A stretch of DNA of 64,000 bases, taken from positions 124,001 through 188,000 of the forward strand of contig NZ_LQXO02000033.1 in NCBI RefSeq assembly GCF_001639065.2. The letters run 5' to 3'. This DNA comes from Vibrio barjaei. Lineage in GTDB: Bacteria; Pseudomonadota; Gammaproteobacteria; Enterobacterales; Vibrionaceae. Numbering within the stretch: the stretch's first letter is position 1; each line of letters begins with the position of its first letter. Positions 35,025 to 43,842 of the stretch are shown piece after piece. A program made the position numbers and the translations under genes. Below the pieces are notes generated by a model. That model worked only from the letters and a program-made list of their open reading frames with translations. It made no database searches and had not been told where the DNA came from.

Positions 35025-37015
35025 TAATTTACCTTCACTATAGCGCCTTTGACTTCGGACATGACCGCACCGTTAATGGATGCTTTTAGGTTTGACTTGA
35101 GATCGGCTGAGAGCTTTCCTTGAGCGGTTAATGTCGTCTGGGCGTCTAATGTCAAGCTCGTCCCTTTTATAGTCCCACTTCCCGAGGCGTCAACAGTTAC
35201 AGACGCAGCTGACAGTTTGGCAGACGTTGAGCCTTTGGCATCCAACGTCATGCCTTGAAGTTTAAGTGCATTAGAAGCTTTAATTTCGATTGCACTAGAT
35301 TCAATCTTGATAGAGGAAGAGCTGATGGTGATTTTGCTTGAGCCCACTTTTAGCTCTAGAGAGTCTTCGCCCTCAATGCTGACGGTCTTGGCTTTGCCAC
35401 TAAACGCTTTAGCAACGCTCATCGTCATCGCATCCTCAGCGGTATAGGTAATAGCTTTGGTCGCTTTATAAGCGACTTCACCTTTGATGGTCGTGGTGAC
35501 ATTGTTTTCTACTTCTAAGGTAAAGTCTTTAGCGGCATGTTGATAAAACAATTCGTTATCTTTTTTATCGTCGAAGTACCATTCGTTACTCTGACCTTTA
35601 AGCATGGTCTTAATACCAGTTTGAGTAGAGTTTGCTGTCTTATATGGAGGGGCATTTTGACTGTTGTATACCGAGCCAGTAATAATTGGCTTATCCGCAT
35701 CGCCGTTAATGAAAGTGACAAGCACTTCTTGGCCAACTCGTGGGATAAACTGTGTCCCATAACCTTTCCCCGCCATTAATTGAGCAACGCGAACGTAGCA
35801 ACTGGTATCATCGCCGCTTGTTTCGTTGTCCCACAAAAATTGGATCTTTACTCTTCCCTGGTCATCTTGACTAATATCACCACTTGTTTTTCCTGCAACT
35901 ACGGCGTTGTGAACGCCTTGAATAGTGGGTTTGTCAATGACGACCGGTAAATAGGGAGTGGAATTGGGCACTACAGTGAGTTGAGTTTGACAATTCGACT
36001 GGCCGCTTGACTGCCCATCATATTGAACAGTTTGCGAGACCACTAAGTATTCACCCAACTGCGCGTTGTCTGTGTGACTGGCCAGGGAAAAGTATTGTCC
36101 CACATAAAACGCGTCTACATCACTGGATGCCTGCATTGTACTGTACCGACTTTCTATCGCTTCCACTCGACGTTTGACCAGAGTGGACAGATCAGTCATG
36201 TCTCCAGAAACACTATCGTTAGAAAAATGTGTTGCGGCAAGTTTGGTGTTATTGGCGATTTTGTTGCTTGACTTACTCGCTTTACTGGAGAGCAACTTAG
36301 ATTGACTGTAGTCGTAATCAGTGAGCTCCAAACTTGTTCCATGAAACTGAAGATCAGAATGCCAAGATTGAATGAGTGGGTTACTACCAGACGGCAGGTT
36401 AGCCATATCGAACTTATTGATATCCGCTTTACTGTAAGGTTTCTCTGCGTCTTGTAATATCAGTTTGTGGCTGCTTGATGTGTGTTCAAAGTGAAATTGA
36501 ACCCCTTCCTGAGCAAGCAACCGACAGACAAAGTCATAATCCGTTTCATTGAACTGTATGCAGTACTCACGCTTGGTACTTGGTAGAGATTTCGCCGTAA
36601 ACAGGCTTGAGAAACCGGCATCACTAAACACAGAAGAAACAATATCTTTGGTTGATTGGTTTTGGAAAACACGGCTTTTCTTAGAAAAGTTAAGTAACCA
36701 TAGCCAAGGCCGTAAAGTGATGTTGTAAAACGCATATTGTTGGGTTTCATCGAAACCTGTGCAAACGATCTTTGCGATGTAGCCATGAAAGCTACGCACT
36801 AGGCTTTGTGAGCCTGACTCAAAAGTGTAACGATTGAGTGTCATTGTCTGACCGAGTTGATCAGAGGCAGAGAGTCCTTTTGCTACCAGTTGTAGGTTGA
36901 TCTCAAAAGGTTCAAAGAACCGCTCTTGTATTGTCGCATGAGTCACTAGGTACTCATTGTTCTTATAATCTTTGGCAGTGAACTCACTGGTCGATGCCAA
37001 GTATAGATCGGCCAT
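35024..37015 (-). CDS. vgrG: T6SS spike protein VgrG
   Basis: VgrG trimers form the spike that tips the Hcp tube. The 663-residue product has the gp27-like N-terminal part (about 1-330, with YNITLRPWLWLLNFSKKSRVFQNQS and ETDYDFVCRLLAQEGVQFHFEH). The gp5 OB-fold (about 370-450) reads DDQGRVKIQFLWD, YVRVAQLMAGKGYGTQFIPRVGQEVLVTFINGDADKPIITGSVYN. A repeat-rich beta-helix needle follows to the C-terminus (ASVTVDASGSGTIKG, ending EVKGAIVKVN). There is no added enzymatic domain. CAAGGAAG precedes the ATG. It is the first gene of the locus. Confidence 0.96.
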   Translation of the reverse strand: MADLYLASTSEFTAKDYKNNEYLVTHATIQERFFEPFEINLQLVAKGLSASDQLGQTMTLNRYTFESGSQSLVRSFHGYIAKIVCTGFDETQQYAFYNITLRPWLWLLNFSKKSRVFQNQSTKDIVSSVFSDAGFSSLFTAKSLPSTKREYCIQFNETDYDFVCRLLAQEGVQFHFEHTSSSHKLILQDAEKPYSKADINKFDMANLPSGSNPLIQSWHSDLQFHGTSLELTDYDYSQSKLLSSKASKSSNKIANNTKLAATHFSNDSVSGDMTDLSTLVKRRVEAIESRYSTMQASSDVDAFYVGQYFSLASHTDNAQLGEYLVVSQTVQYDGQSSGQSNCQTQLTVVPNSTPYLPVVIDKPTIQGVHNAVVAGKTSGDISQDDQGRVKIQFLWDNETSGDDTSCYVRVAQLMAGKGYGTQFIPRVGQEVLVTFINGDADKPIITGSVYNSQNAPPYKTANSTQTGIKTMLKGQSNEWYFDDKKDNELFYQHAAKDFTLEVENNVTTTIKGEVAYKATKAITYTAEDAMTMSVAKAFSGKAKTVSIEGEDSLELKVGSSKITISSSSIKIESSAIEIKASNALKLQGMTLDAKGSTSAKLSAASVTVDASGSGTIKGTSLTLDAQTTLTAQGKLSADLKSNLKASINGAVMSEVKGAIVKVN

Positions 37016-37108
37016 TGTGTCTTCCTTGAACTAAGCCCTTGATAATATTCTAAGATTAGCACTAGATACTAAAGAGTATAGGTAGTTAAGGAAGAATGTG
37101 AGCAATAT

Positions 37109-37138
37109 CAAAGCACAGTATCGAGTTACTGTGCTTTG
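37109..37138 (-). terminator. Hairpin between MFS gene and vgrG
   Basis: A perfect 12-bp stem (37109-37120 with 37127-37138, 6-nt loop) lies after the MFS stop on the minus strand. The U-tract is weak (TTTGATATT). It probably ends the MFS transcript and separates it from the T6SS. Confidence 0.65.
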
Positions 37139-37159
37139 GGAATGTAGAGGAAAGGCGCT

Positions 37160-38368
37160 TTAAGAGGCAGAAATGGTACGTCGATTTTTTTGGGTAGATA
37201 GGGTAAGTAATCCGATACACAAGAGTGCAATGATAATCCCGATTAATGACAAGGTGAATACTGATGCGTAGCCGAACTTATCAATGGATAAACCGGCGAG
37301 CATTGCTCCGACACCAAAACCACCCGCCATGCATAACATCAAAAGACCTTGAGTCAGCGCTGGAGAGTTAGGGCTCAAACGTCCTGCGATGGATGGAATG
37401 ATCATGTCATTCCAAGACATAGCTTGCATGAGTAACACTAACAGTGCGATAGGCACGAAAGCGTGAACATCATTTCCAGCGGTTAACCAAAATAGTGTGC
37501 CGACCACTAGATAAATCACTTGAGCGGCATACCAAACTTTAAATGGCCCACTTCTTTGCATCCATCTCCCTGCCGATTCGAGCATAAAAATGCTGATAAT
37601 GGCAGAGATGGCCATACCAAGAGCGGAATTGCCGATGTTGACTTGATACACCTCTTTGATTAGCAAAGGACCCAGTTCCATCAGGTTAGAAGAGAGAAAC
37701 ATTGAGAAGAAGACTGCCAACAAAAAGAGGAACCAAGGTGCTGCACCTTGTTGTGAAGTGGCAACATTACCTGATTTCCTATCAGCACCCTCAACGTAGG
37801 ATTTATCTGTTTCAATGGATGGAGGAGGGCAAACAGAAACCAAACAAAGCACGATGATGACCAAAGACATTAGTATGAGCAGTTGATCGTCACTTGGCAC
37901 ATGGTAGAAATCTGCAATAGAAATAAGTAAACCAGTTACGACAACACCAAAGAACTGACATTGATACAAACTGGCCAGACCGCGGCCTTCATCATTTTGG
38001 TTTTTGCTAGACGCAATGACGAAGGTCGGATTCAGTACTAACAATGCGACGCTACCAATGCCTATCAGTATACCCACTGTCCAGTAGATCGCTGCGGTTG
38101 TCTCAGCGAAGTAAAGAATTAACAGAGCAATAAAATGAATAAACAAGGCCATTCGTTGTAGCAGACGATGACAGCAATAACGATCAGCCATCCCGCCAAT
38201 CAGCGGTGCTAACAAACCCGCTCCCCCAATGAGCGCCATGACTTGGCCTAGTAGTGCGCCACTAGATGTTCTTTCAATAATGATTGGGTTGAGAAGAATT
38301 GCGATACCAACCCATTGGACAATACCAAGAGAAGCTTGTGCGAAATGCCACAGTCGAATGCCATTCAT
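37160..38368 (-). CDS. MFS transporter, substrate unknown
   Basis: This 402-residue protein has about 12 hydrophobic segments. It carries motif A-like LIGGMADRYCCHRLLQRMALFIH between helices 2 and 3 and a long central loop (PPPSIETDKSYVEGADRKSG). It belongs to the major facilitator superfamily, but substrate cannot be read from sequence; drug or metabolite efflux are common roles. It is separate from the T6SS by a terminator-like hairpin. The start codon lies inside an inverted repeat (see 38363-38403), which may control translation. Confidence 0.85.
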   Translation of the reverse strand: MNGIRLWHFAQASLGIVQWVGIAILLNPIIIERTSSGALLGQVMALIGGAGLLAPLIGGMADRYCCHRLLQRMALFIHFIALLILYFAETTAAIYWTVGILIGIGSVALLVLNPTFVIASSKNQNDEGRGLASLYQCQFFGVVVTGLLISIADFYHVPSDDQLLILMSLVIIVLCLVSVCPPPSIETDKSYVEGADRKSGNVATSQQGAAPWFLFLLAVFFSMFLSSNLMELGPLLIKEVYQVNIGNSALGMAISAIISIFMLESAGRWMQRSGPFKVWYAAQVIYLVVGTLFWLTAGNDVHAFVPIALLVLLMQAMSWNDMIIPSIAGRLSPNSPALTQGLLMLCMAGGFGVGAMLAGLSIDKFGYASVFTLSLIGIIIALLCIGLLTLSTQKNRRTISAS

Positions 38369-38403
38369 GAGTGAGAACCTCTATTAATAATTTACTCATG
38401 AAT
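38363..38403 (-). repeat. Inverted repeat covering the MFS start codon
   Basis: ATTCATGAGT at 38363-38372 and ACTCATGAAT at 38394-38403 are exact 10-bp reverse complements, 21 bp apart. One arm contains the MFS start codon (38366-38368) and the loop holds the AGAGGT ribosome site. In RNA this would hide the start. In DNA it could be an operator for a dimeric regulator. Confidence 0.55.
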
Positions 38404-38490
38404 TTTCAAGGAATTGGAAAGAGAAACAAGTAACATACTCCCCGTTACCTTCTCACAATCGAATAATTACGCCCCGTCTTCTAATGACAC

Positions 38491-38530
38491 CAAATGATGA
38501 AAGACCAAGAAGTGGTGCTTTCATCATTTG
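38491..38530. repeat. Strong hairpin between cytochrome b561 and MFS genes
   Basis: A perfect 13-bp inverted repeat (38491-38503 with 38518-38530) has an inner ACCA/TGGT extension. It lies 12 bp past the cytochrome b561 stop. It lacks a U-run, so it may be a weak terminator or a 3'-end stabiliser. Confidence 0.5.
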
Positions 38531-38541
38531 AAATTATGATT

Positions 38542-39072
38542 TTAGCTTCTACCTAACATACGTGAGAGTGTGCCATCTCTATCTACTAGTTGGTGTTTTA
38601 GGGCCGCCAGAATGTGCAATACAAGTATAGCGATTACAATGTTCACCGATGAGAAGTGAATGGTAGAGCTAATTTGTTGTAGCCATTCGATTTTTTCTCC
38701 CGCTGAGATAAGACTTACACCAAAAAACTCGACCGAACGTCCTCCACCGATACTCATAGTGATTCCAGAGAGAGGCATCATTATTGTAGCTAGCAGTAAA
38801 AACCAATGAACAAAGTGGGCAGATCTCTCTTGCCACGCAGGTAGCTGTTTGACGGTACCGATCATGCCTTCTTTCAGGCGCCAAAGTAGCCTGATTGACG
38901 CTGCAAACATCACAAACACTCCGAGTGATTTATGAAGATTCCTTAGCTCATTTTTGTCCGGGCCATTAACCATCTCGCCGAGATAAAGCCCTATGGCAAG
39001 CGTCGCAATGAAGAAAACAGCAGTTAGCCAATGAAACACCATGGTAGGTTTACTAAGTTTATTGTTGAGCAT
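38542..39072 (-). CDS. Cytochrome b561 family protein
   Basis: This is a four-helix di-haem membrane protein of the bacterial cytochrome b561 (CybB) family, which passes electrons between quinol and acceptors in the inner membrane. Starting at the ATG of 39070-39072 gives 176 residues, the normal family length; the frame stays open upstream to 39144 but that 24-residue extension is polar and has no ribosome site. Candidate haem histidines lie in MVFHWLTA, NLHKSLG, HFVHWFLL and LVLHILAALKH. It is divergent from the oxidoreductase gene at 39325. Confidence 0.87.
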   Translation of the reverse strand: MLNNKLSKPTMVFHWLTAVFFIATLAIGLYLGEMVNGPDKNELRNLHKSLGVFVMFAASIRLLWRLKEGMIGTVKQLPAWQERSAHFVHWFLLLATIMMPLSGITMSIGGGRSVEFFGVSLISAGEKIEWLQQISSTIHFSSVNIVIAILVLHILAALKHQLVDRDGTLSRMLGRS

Positions 39073-39324
39073 ATTAGTCCGTATTTTTTCTGTGGGATTA
39101 TGGCGGTAATTATTCCTTATGCTCTTTTTTTGTTCTACATGCACGTGTGTAAAGTTAAGTAAAGATAAGAATACTTATCATCTGGGTTTTAGAGTCCGAT
39201 AGATATATCGGTTTTTATTTGAAAGTGTTTCAAGTCTTTGGTGGTTTTTAGCTTCCTTCTCTCAACCTATAGTTAAGTCATTGAGCAAGAACACTTGCAG
39301 CTAGACACTATAGAGGAACACGTT

Positions 39325-40347
39325 ATGGCAACAATGATGAAAGCAATCGGTTTTAATGAATCAAAAACTATTGATGAAGAAAACAGCTTGTATGAGTTTG
39401 AAATGGCTATGCCTGAAATCAGCGAATTTGACCTACTTGTAAAAGTTGCGGCCGTTTCCGTTAACCCTGCAGATGCAAAAATACGTGTTCGTTCAGCAGT
39501 GAATAAAACATTAGAAAGTCCACGTGTTCTGGGTTTTGATGCCGTGGGAGAAGTGGTATCAGTGGGCAGTAAGGTTACAAACTTCACTGAGGGCGATAGA
39601 GTGTATTACGCGGGTGATGTCACTCGCCCAGGCACCAATGCACAATATCATGCTGTTGATTCTAGAATTGTGGCGAGAGCCCCAAAAGGACTTACTGACG
39701 CAGAAGCGGCTGTAGTCCCGTTGACTGCGCTAACAGGGTGGGAGGCTCTGTTTGATCGTCTTCGTGTAGACTCGTCAGAGCGTAAGACGCTATTAATTAT
39801 CGGTGGCGCTGGTGGTGTTGGCTCCATTACTACTCAAATTGCAAAACAACTTACTAACTTAACGGTTATTGCGACAGCATCACGCCCAGAGACTGAAGCT
39901 TGGGTAAAAGAGATGGGCGCAGACTATGTGGCTAATCATAGAAACTTGGTTGAATCTGTTCATGACCTAGGGTTTGAAACGGTAGATTATATTTTCAACG
40001 TCGCTGACACGGTAGGTCATTGGGATGCAATGGCAGAACTTATTGCACCTCAAGGCATGATCGGTTCAATCGTTGAATTTGATAGCGGTATTGATCTTAG
40101 TAAGCTTCAAGGTAAATCAGTCGGTTTTGTTTGGGAGCTTATGTTTACACGCTCAATATACAAAACACAGGATATGTACAAACAAGGTGATATTTTAAAA
40201 CAAGTCGCTAATCTTATTGATTCTGGACGAATCCAATCAACCTTGACCAAAGAGATCAATGGCTTCAATGCCGAGTCCTTAAAGCAAGGGCACCGGTTGA
40301 TGGAAAGTGGCGCAATGATCGGTAAGCTTGCCATCAACTTTGATTAA
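39325..40347 (+). CDS. Zinc-type alcohol dehydrogenase-like / quinone oxidoreductase family protein
   Basis: The 340-residue product is a medium-chain reductase. It has VAAVSVNPADAKIRVR, GFDAVGEVVSVGSKVTNFTEGDRVYYAGD and the nucleotide-binding IIGGAGGVGSITTQIAKQL. The catalytic Cys/His zinc ligands of true alcohol dehydrogenases are absent, as in quinone oxidoreductases and the TIGR02817 group. It likely reduces quinones or enals with NAD(P)H. The ATG at 39325 is chosen over an upstream TTG because AGAGGA precedes it and the family start (MKAIGF) follows. A terminator follows, then a LysR gene on the same strand, which may control it. Confidence 0.87.
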   Translation: MATMMKAIGFNESKTIDEENSLYEFEMAMPEISEFDLLVKVAAVSVNPADAKIRVRSAVNKTLESPRVLGFDAVGEVVSVGSKVTNFTEGDRVYYAGDVTRPGTNAQYHAVDSRIVARAPKGLTDAEAAVVPLTALTGWEALFDRLRVDSSERKTLLIIGGAGGVGSITTQIAKQLTNLTVIATASRPETEAWVKEMGADYVANHRNLVESVHDLGFETVDYIFNVADTVGHWDAMAELIAPQGMIGSIVEFDSGIDLSKLQGKSVGFVWELMFTRSIYKTQDMYKQGDILKQVANLIDSGRIQSTLTKEINGFNAESLKQGHRLMESGAMIGKLAINFD

Positions 40348-40365
40348 ACAATCAACATGTTAGTT

Positions 40366-40402
40366 AAAAATACCTCTTCTTTTATGAGTCGAGGTATTTT
40401 TT
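40366..40402 (+). terminator. Rho-independent terminator after the oxidoreductase gene
   Basis: AAAATACCTC and GAGGTATTTT pair (14-nt loop) and run into TTTTTT, 20 bp past the stop codon. Confidence 0.85.
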
Positions 40403-40444
40403 GTATATGATGGAAAGGATTGTAGTGAATATGGTGAAAGTAAC

Positions 40445-41368
40445 ATGAAAGCACTGAACGAACTGACTTTGTTTGCCGAAACGGCCAAACAAGGTAGTTT
40501 TTCTAAAGTAGCGAATCAAATGGATATGACGCCTGCAGCCGTTAGTGCATCAATAAAGCGTTTAGAAGAGCAAGTTGGCTTCCCGTTGTTTGTTCGAACA
40601 ACACGAAGATTGAGCTTAACTGGAGAGGGGGAGTTATTCCTAACTAAAGTTAATTGCGCTCTTGCAACTTTGAATGAAGGTGTCGAGGAGATCGCAAATG
40701 CTCGTGGTGCGCTAACAGGTAACATTTATGTGTCTGCACCGTCTGACTTTGGACGAAACTTACTGCTTGATTGGATTAATGAGTTCACTGACTTACATGA
40801 AAACGTCACAGTTCGTCTTGAGTTATCTGATCAGTTGGTAGATATGTATAGCAAACCAATTGATGTTGCTATTCGATATGGCGAACTTCCAGATTCCAAT
40901 ATGGTAGCAATACCGCTATGTCCGCAGAATGTTCGAGTGCTTTGTGCTAGCCCAGACTACATTCGTCATCACTCTCCAGTGCTACATCCAAACGATTTGA
41001 ATCAACATAACTGCATCAGCTTTATGGTGGCGGGCTCAGTACATAACCATTGGCCATTATCCTACGATTCTCAGCAAGTTGTTATAGAGACTAAAGGAGC
41101 GATATCAGCTAATGATGGTGATGTCGTGAGGCGTTTGGGGTTAAAAGGCAGAGGAATCGTAAATAAGTCGTTAATCGACGCTAGTCAGGACATTATTGAG
41201 GGGAAACTGAGAAAAGTTCTGCCTGACTGGCAAGGTGAGTCGGTGCCGCTGTATATGGTATGTGCTGATAAGAGGCAGTTAAGACCAATTATTCGAGAAT
41301 TCCAAAAGTTCTTGAAAGAGAAGTGTCAAAGTCAGTTTGATAAGGTCAGTCATATTTTAAATAACTAG
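40445..41368 (+). CDS. LysR-family transcription regulator
   Basis: The 307-residue protein has an N-terminal winged helix-turn-helix (about 5-62: LTLFAETAKQGSFSKVANQMDMTPAAVSASIKRLEEQVGFPLFVRTTRRLSLT). A ligand-binding domain follows, with GNIYVSAPSDFGRNLLLDWI and DVAIRYGELPDSNMVAIPL. This is the CrgA/DsdC-like subgroup commonly beside oxidoreductases. The gene lies 97 bp after the medium-chain reductase, so it probably controls that gene or itself. The ligand is unknown. It converges on nfsB through a shared terminator. Confidence 0.92.
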   Translation: MKALNELTLFAETAKQGSFSKVANQMDMTPAAVSASIKRLEEQVGFPLFVRTTRRLSLTGEGELFLTKVNCALATLNEGVEEIANARGALTGNIYVSAPSDFGRNLLLDWINEFTDLHENVTVRLELSDQLVDMYSKPIDVAIRYGELPDSNMVAIPLCPQNVRVLCASPDYIRHHSPVLHPNDLNQHNCISFMVAGSVHNHWPLSYDSQQVVIETKGAISANDGDVVRRLGLKGRGIVNKSLIDASQDIIEGKLRKVLPDWQGESVPLYMVCADKRQLRPIIREFQKFLKEKCQSQFDKVSHILNN

Positions 41369-41397
41369 CCCTAATCGTATAAGGCTAGTTATTGTTT
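41363..41397. terminator. Terminator between LysR and nfsB
   Basis: AACTAGCC and GGCTAGTT (41363-41370, 41383-41390) pair around a 12-nt loop and overlap the LysR stop codon. ATTGTTT follows. Between convergent genes it can serve both directions. Confidence 0.7.
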
Positions 41398-41412
41398 ACC
41401 TCGTTTAAATAG

Positions 41413-42066
41413 CTAACATTCACTGAACAAGTAGTCTGAGCTGTGTCTCGACTTTGGAAGTTTTGCATTGAAGTCCTGCTCACTATGTTTTCCGAGCGGT
41501 ACGATAACTGAGCTACGGTATCCTTGCGCGGCTAAGTTGAATTCTTTATCAAGAACAGCGCTGTCAAACCCTTCGATAGGCACGGCATCAATGCCCAGAG
41601 TCGAAGCGCCAAGTAGGAGCGTGCCTACATTCAGGTACACTTGCTTCTCCATCCAATGCTGAGCATCTTTCAAGTCGGAGCGGTGCATATCAACGAAGTA
41701 GTGTCGGCCATTCTGTTGTCCTTGTTTTGCATCTGGGGTAGCAAAGCGGCCGTCCTTCTCTTCATTTTCTAGCAACAACTGTAAGTAGTTGTCATCAATT
41801 TCTGTTCTTGTACAGAATACGATGACATGAGAAGCGTTAAGCACTTTAGGAGCATTGAAACTGTATCGGTCTTGTGTGGCAGTAGCAACACGCTGCTTGG
41901 CCTCGTCAGTACTGGCAATGATAAAGTGCCATGGTTGAGAGTTCACACTGGATGGACTGAATCGGAGGAGTGTTTTAATCGCATTTACCTGCTGGGAAGA
42001 TAGCTTAAAAGATGGGTCGAATACTTTGGTTGAATAGCGGTTTTTAGCGTTGTCAGCAATGTTCAT
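41413..42066 (-). CDS. nfsB: Oxygen-insensitive NAD(P)H nitroreductase / dihydropteridine reductase NfsB
   Basis: NfsB is an FMN enzyme that reduces nitroaromatics and quinones with NAD(P)H. The 217-residue product has exactly the E. coli length. It aligns through SPSSVNSQPWHFIIAST, SHVIVFCTRTEIDDNYLQLLLENEEKDGRFATP, MEKQVYLNVGTLLLGASTLGIDAVPIEGFD and DFNAKLPKSR. The NSQPWHF and VPIEGFD segments hold the FMN contacts. The gene is monocistronic and divergent from the DUF333 lipoprotein gene. Confidence 0.96.
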   Translation of the reverse strand: MNIADNAKNRYSTKVFDPSFKLSSQQVNAIKTLLRFSPSSVNSQPWHFIIASTDEAKQRVATATQDRYSFNAPKVLNASHVIVFCTRTEIDDNYLQLLLENEEKDGRFATPDAKQGQQNGRHYFVDMHRSDLKDAQHWMEKQVYLNVGTLLLGASTLGIDAVPIEGFDSAVLDKEFNLAAQGYRSSVIVPLGKHSEQDFNAKLPKSRHSSDYLFSEC

Positions 42067-42261
42067 AAACGTGTCTCTACTTAACGGGTGTTACCCGGAG
42101 GATAGCGAAACCAGCCGCAAGTAAAAACATCGTGGAATTTGATGCAGTTTCAAATATTCTTTGAAGGTACTAGAACTTAGATTACCCACACAATGTGCGG
42201 AAAAGGTTGAAGTTTGATTAGATTCATCTAACTTTATCTAAGGTAAGTAAGAGGAAATAAT

Positions 42262-42633
42262 ATGAAAAAGAATAGCTTAAAATACCTTGCTGGTCTTATT
42301 GCGGTATCTACGCTGGCATTAGCTGGATGTTCAAGCAGCGACCAGACTGACAAAGAGCAACCTATCGGGATGGCTAATCCTGCAGCAGTATATTGTGAAG
42401 AGCATGGTTCTTATGATCTTCAAACTGGTCAATGTACATTAACATCGGGTGAGACGGTTGACGCATGGGATTATTACCGAGAGAACCACAAAGAAACGCC
42501 AAACGAGGCGGCAAGATATTGTGAATCGACAGGTGGTGTCTATATGCAAGATTCCAGTAAATGTGCGCTCCCGGATGGTAAAGTTATGGATGCAGAAAGT
42601 TACTTCAGAGATCATCAATCCACGAGCAGCTAA
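42262..42633 (+). CDS. Lipoprotein with two DUF333 repeats
   Basis: The 123-residue product has a lipoprotein signal peptide with lipobox LAGC (Cys about 23) followed by SSSDQ, which favours the outer membrane. Two DUF333 units follow: NPAAVYCEEHGSYDLQTGQCTL with GETVDAWDYY, then ARYCESTGGVYMQDSSKCALPDGKVMDAESYF. DUF333 pairs of cysteines may form disulphides. Some DUF333 proteins are loosely annotated as putative hemolysins, but evidence is thin. It is 33 bp upstream of a lipoprotein hydrolase and likely shares its transcript. AAGAGGAAATAAT precedes the ATG. Confidence 0.85.
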   Translation: MKKNSLKYLAGLIAVSTLALAGCSSSDQTDKEQPIGMANPAAVYCEEHGSYDLQTGQCTLTSGETVDAWDYYRENHKETPNEAARYCESTGGVYMQDSSKCALPDGKVMDAESYFRDHQSTSS

Positions 42634-42666
42634 GTTCGTATCGCTGCCAACAACAAGGACGGTATA

Positions 42667-43842
42667 GTGCAAAATAGTAGAGTAACAAGTTTTTTCGTTT
42701 CCATCGTTGCACTCGTCATGGTTGGTTGCAGTAATCAAATTATCCAACAAGAGCCCGAAATGTATACCAGTTCGGGCTCTATTGCCCCCTATACACAATC
42801 CAGTTTTGAAGAATATGTTGATGAGACTAGAACCTGGCTTGATGAGACTCGCGTATTTCACGGAGCCGGTTACCAAGTCGAAATGGATGTTGTTAGCCCT
42901 TATCGGCTGATACCTGACAATCCGAATGGGGAAGGGATATTGCTGGTCCATGGACTAGGAGACTCGCCTTACTCCTTTGTCGACATAGCGCCGTACTTAG
43001 TAAAACATGGTTACTTAGTTCATGTCATGCTGTTACCGGGTCACGGCTCTCGACCTGCTGATCTCATGAACCCAACCAATGAAGACTGGCGTTTAGCGGT
43101 GGAACATCAAGTAAACCTGCTGCGTGATGACGTCGACAAAATATGGTTGGGCGGTTTTTCAACAGGCACCAATTTGGTGACTGAATACGCTTTGGCTCAT
43201 CCTAAAGCAATTCAGGGGCTTGTGCTATTTTCGCCAGCATTTGCGCCAAAAGACCCACTAGTTTCAATGGCGAGTTTTGCGCGTCATTTTGTCGACTGGG
43301 TAAGTCTCGAGAAAGAGCAGAACTTTACCCGTTATGATTCATTGGCAATGAATGGGGCAGCGCTGTATTACCAAACTGCGGTTGATGTTCAAGACGCGCT
43401 AAAGGAGAAACCTTTTGAATTGCCAGCGCTGCTGTTAGTGACCGAAACGGATGAGTTGATAAACTCCAAGGTTATCTACGACCTCTTTAAAACACGATTT
43501 AGTAACGAGAATAGTTCACTTATTTGGTTCGGTGAACAGAACTACTCAGATCCGCGCTTCGTGCAATTTAGTATGAAACTACCGGATTCCAACATACAGA
43601 GTGGTTCACACATTTCTGTGCTATATCGTAATGATAATATCCTGTATGGGCGCAGAGGGTGGATGAGACAATGCGGTGGTTCTCAAGAAGGAGAGGTCTA
43701 TATGGTCGATTGCGCTAAGATGCCAACTTTGTCTTATTCAGCCTGGGGATTGTTTGATGAAGATACTATCAGTGCAAGATTGAGTTGGAATCCTTACTTT
43801 GACCCTATGATGGCGCGAGTTATCGAATTTATGAATCAATAA
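42667..43842 (+). CDS. Lipoprotein alpha/beta hydrolase (serine aminopeptidase S33-like)
   Basis: This 391-residue protein begins at GTG (42667), preceded by AAGGAC. It has a lipoprotein signal (VTSFFVSIVALVMVGCSNQ, lipobox VGC). The catalytic core is alpha/beta hydrolase: GILLVHGLGDSPYSFVDIAPYL (oxyanion loop), then WLGGFSTGTNLVTEYALAHP with the nucleophile Ser in GFSTG. Later LLVTETDELI could give the Asp and a SGSHISV-type His follows. This is the Hydrolase_4 (monoacylglycerol lipase/S33) group; an outer-membrane-anchored esterase or lipase is the likely role. It pairs with the DUF333 lipoprotein upstream. Confidence 0.82.
   Translation: MQNSRVTSFFVSIVALVMVGCSNQIIQQEPEMYTSSGSIAPYTQSSFEEYVDETRTWLDETRVFHGAGYQVEMDVVSPYRLIPDNPNGEGILLVHGLGDSPYSFVDIAPYLVKHGYLVHVMLLPGHGSRPADLMNPTNEDWRLAVEHQVNLLRDDVDKIWLGGFSTGTNLVTEYALAHPKAIQGLVLFSPAFAPKDPLVSMASFARHFVDWVSLEKEQNFTRYDSLAMNGAALYYQTAVDVQDALKEKPFELPALLLVTETDELINSKVIYDLFKTRFSNENSSLIWFGEQNYSDPRFVQFSMKLPDSNIQSGSHISVLYRNDNILYGRRGWMRQCGGSQEGEVYMVDCAKMPTLSYSAWGLFDEDTISARLSWNPYFDPMMARVIEFMNQ

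Noticed and set aside
10199..37015. T6SS locus as a recent genomic island
   Set aside because: No integrase, tRNA, direct-repeat ends or transposase flank it, and its base composition looks like that of neighbouring genes apart from the short intergenic gap.
39295..39324. TTG start and 10 extra residues for the medium-chain reductase
   Set aside because: The ATG at 39325 has AGAGGA upstream and gives the normal family N-terminus.
42439..42951. 170-codon frame antisense to the DUF333 lipoprotein and hydrolase genes
   Set aside because: It lies fully opposite two well supported genes and its translation has no coherent domain.
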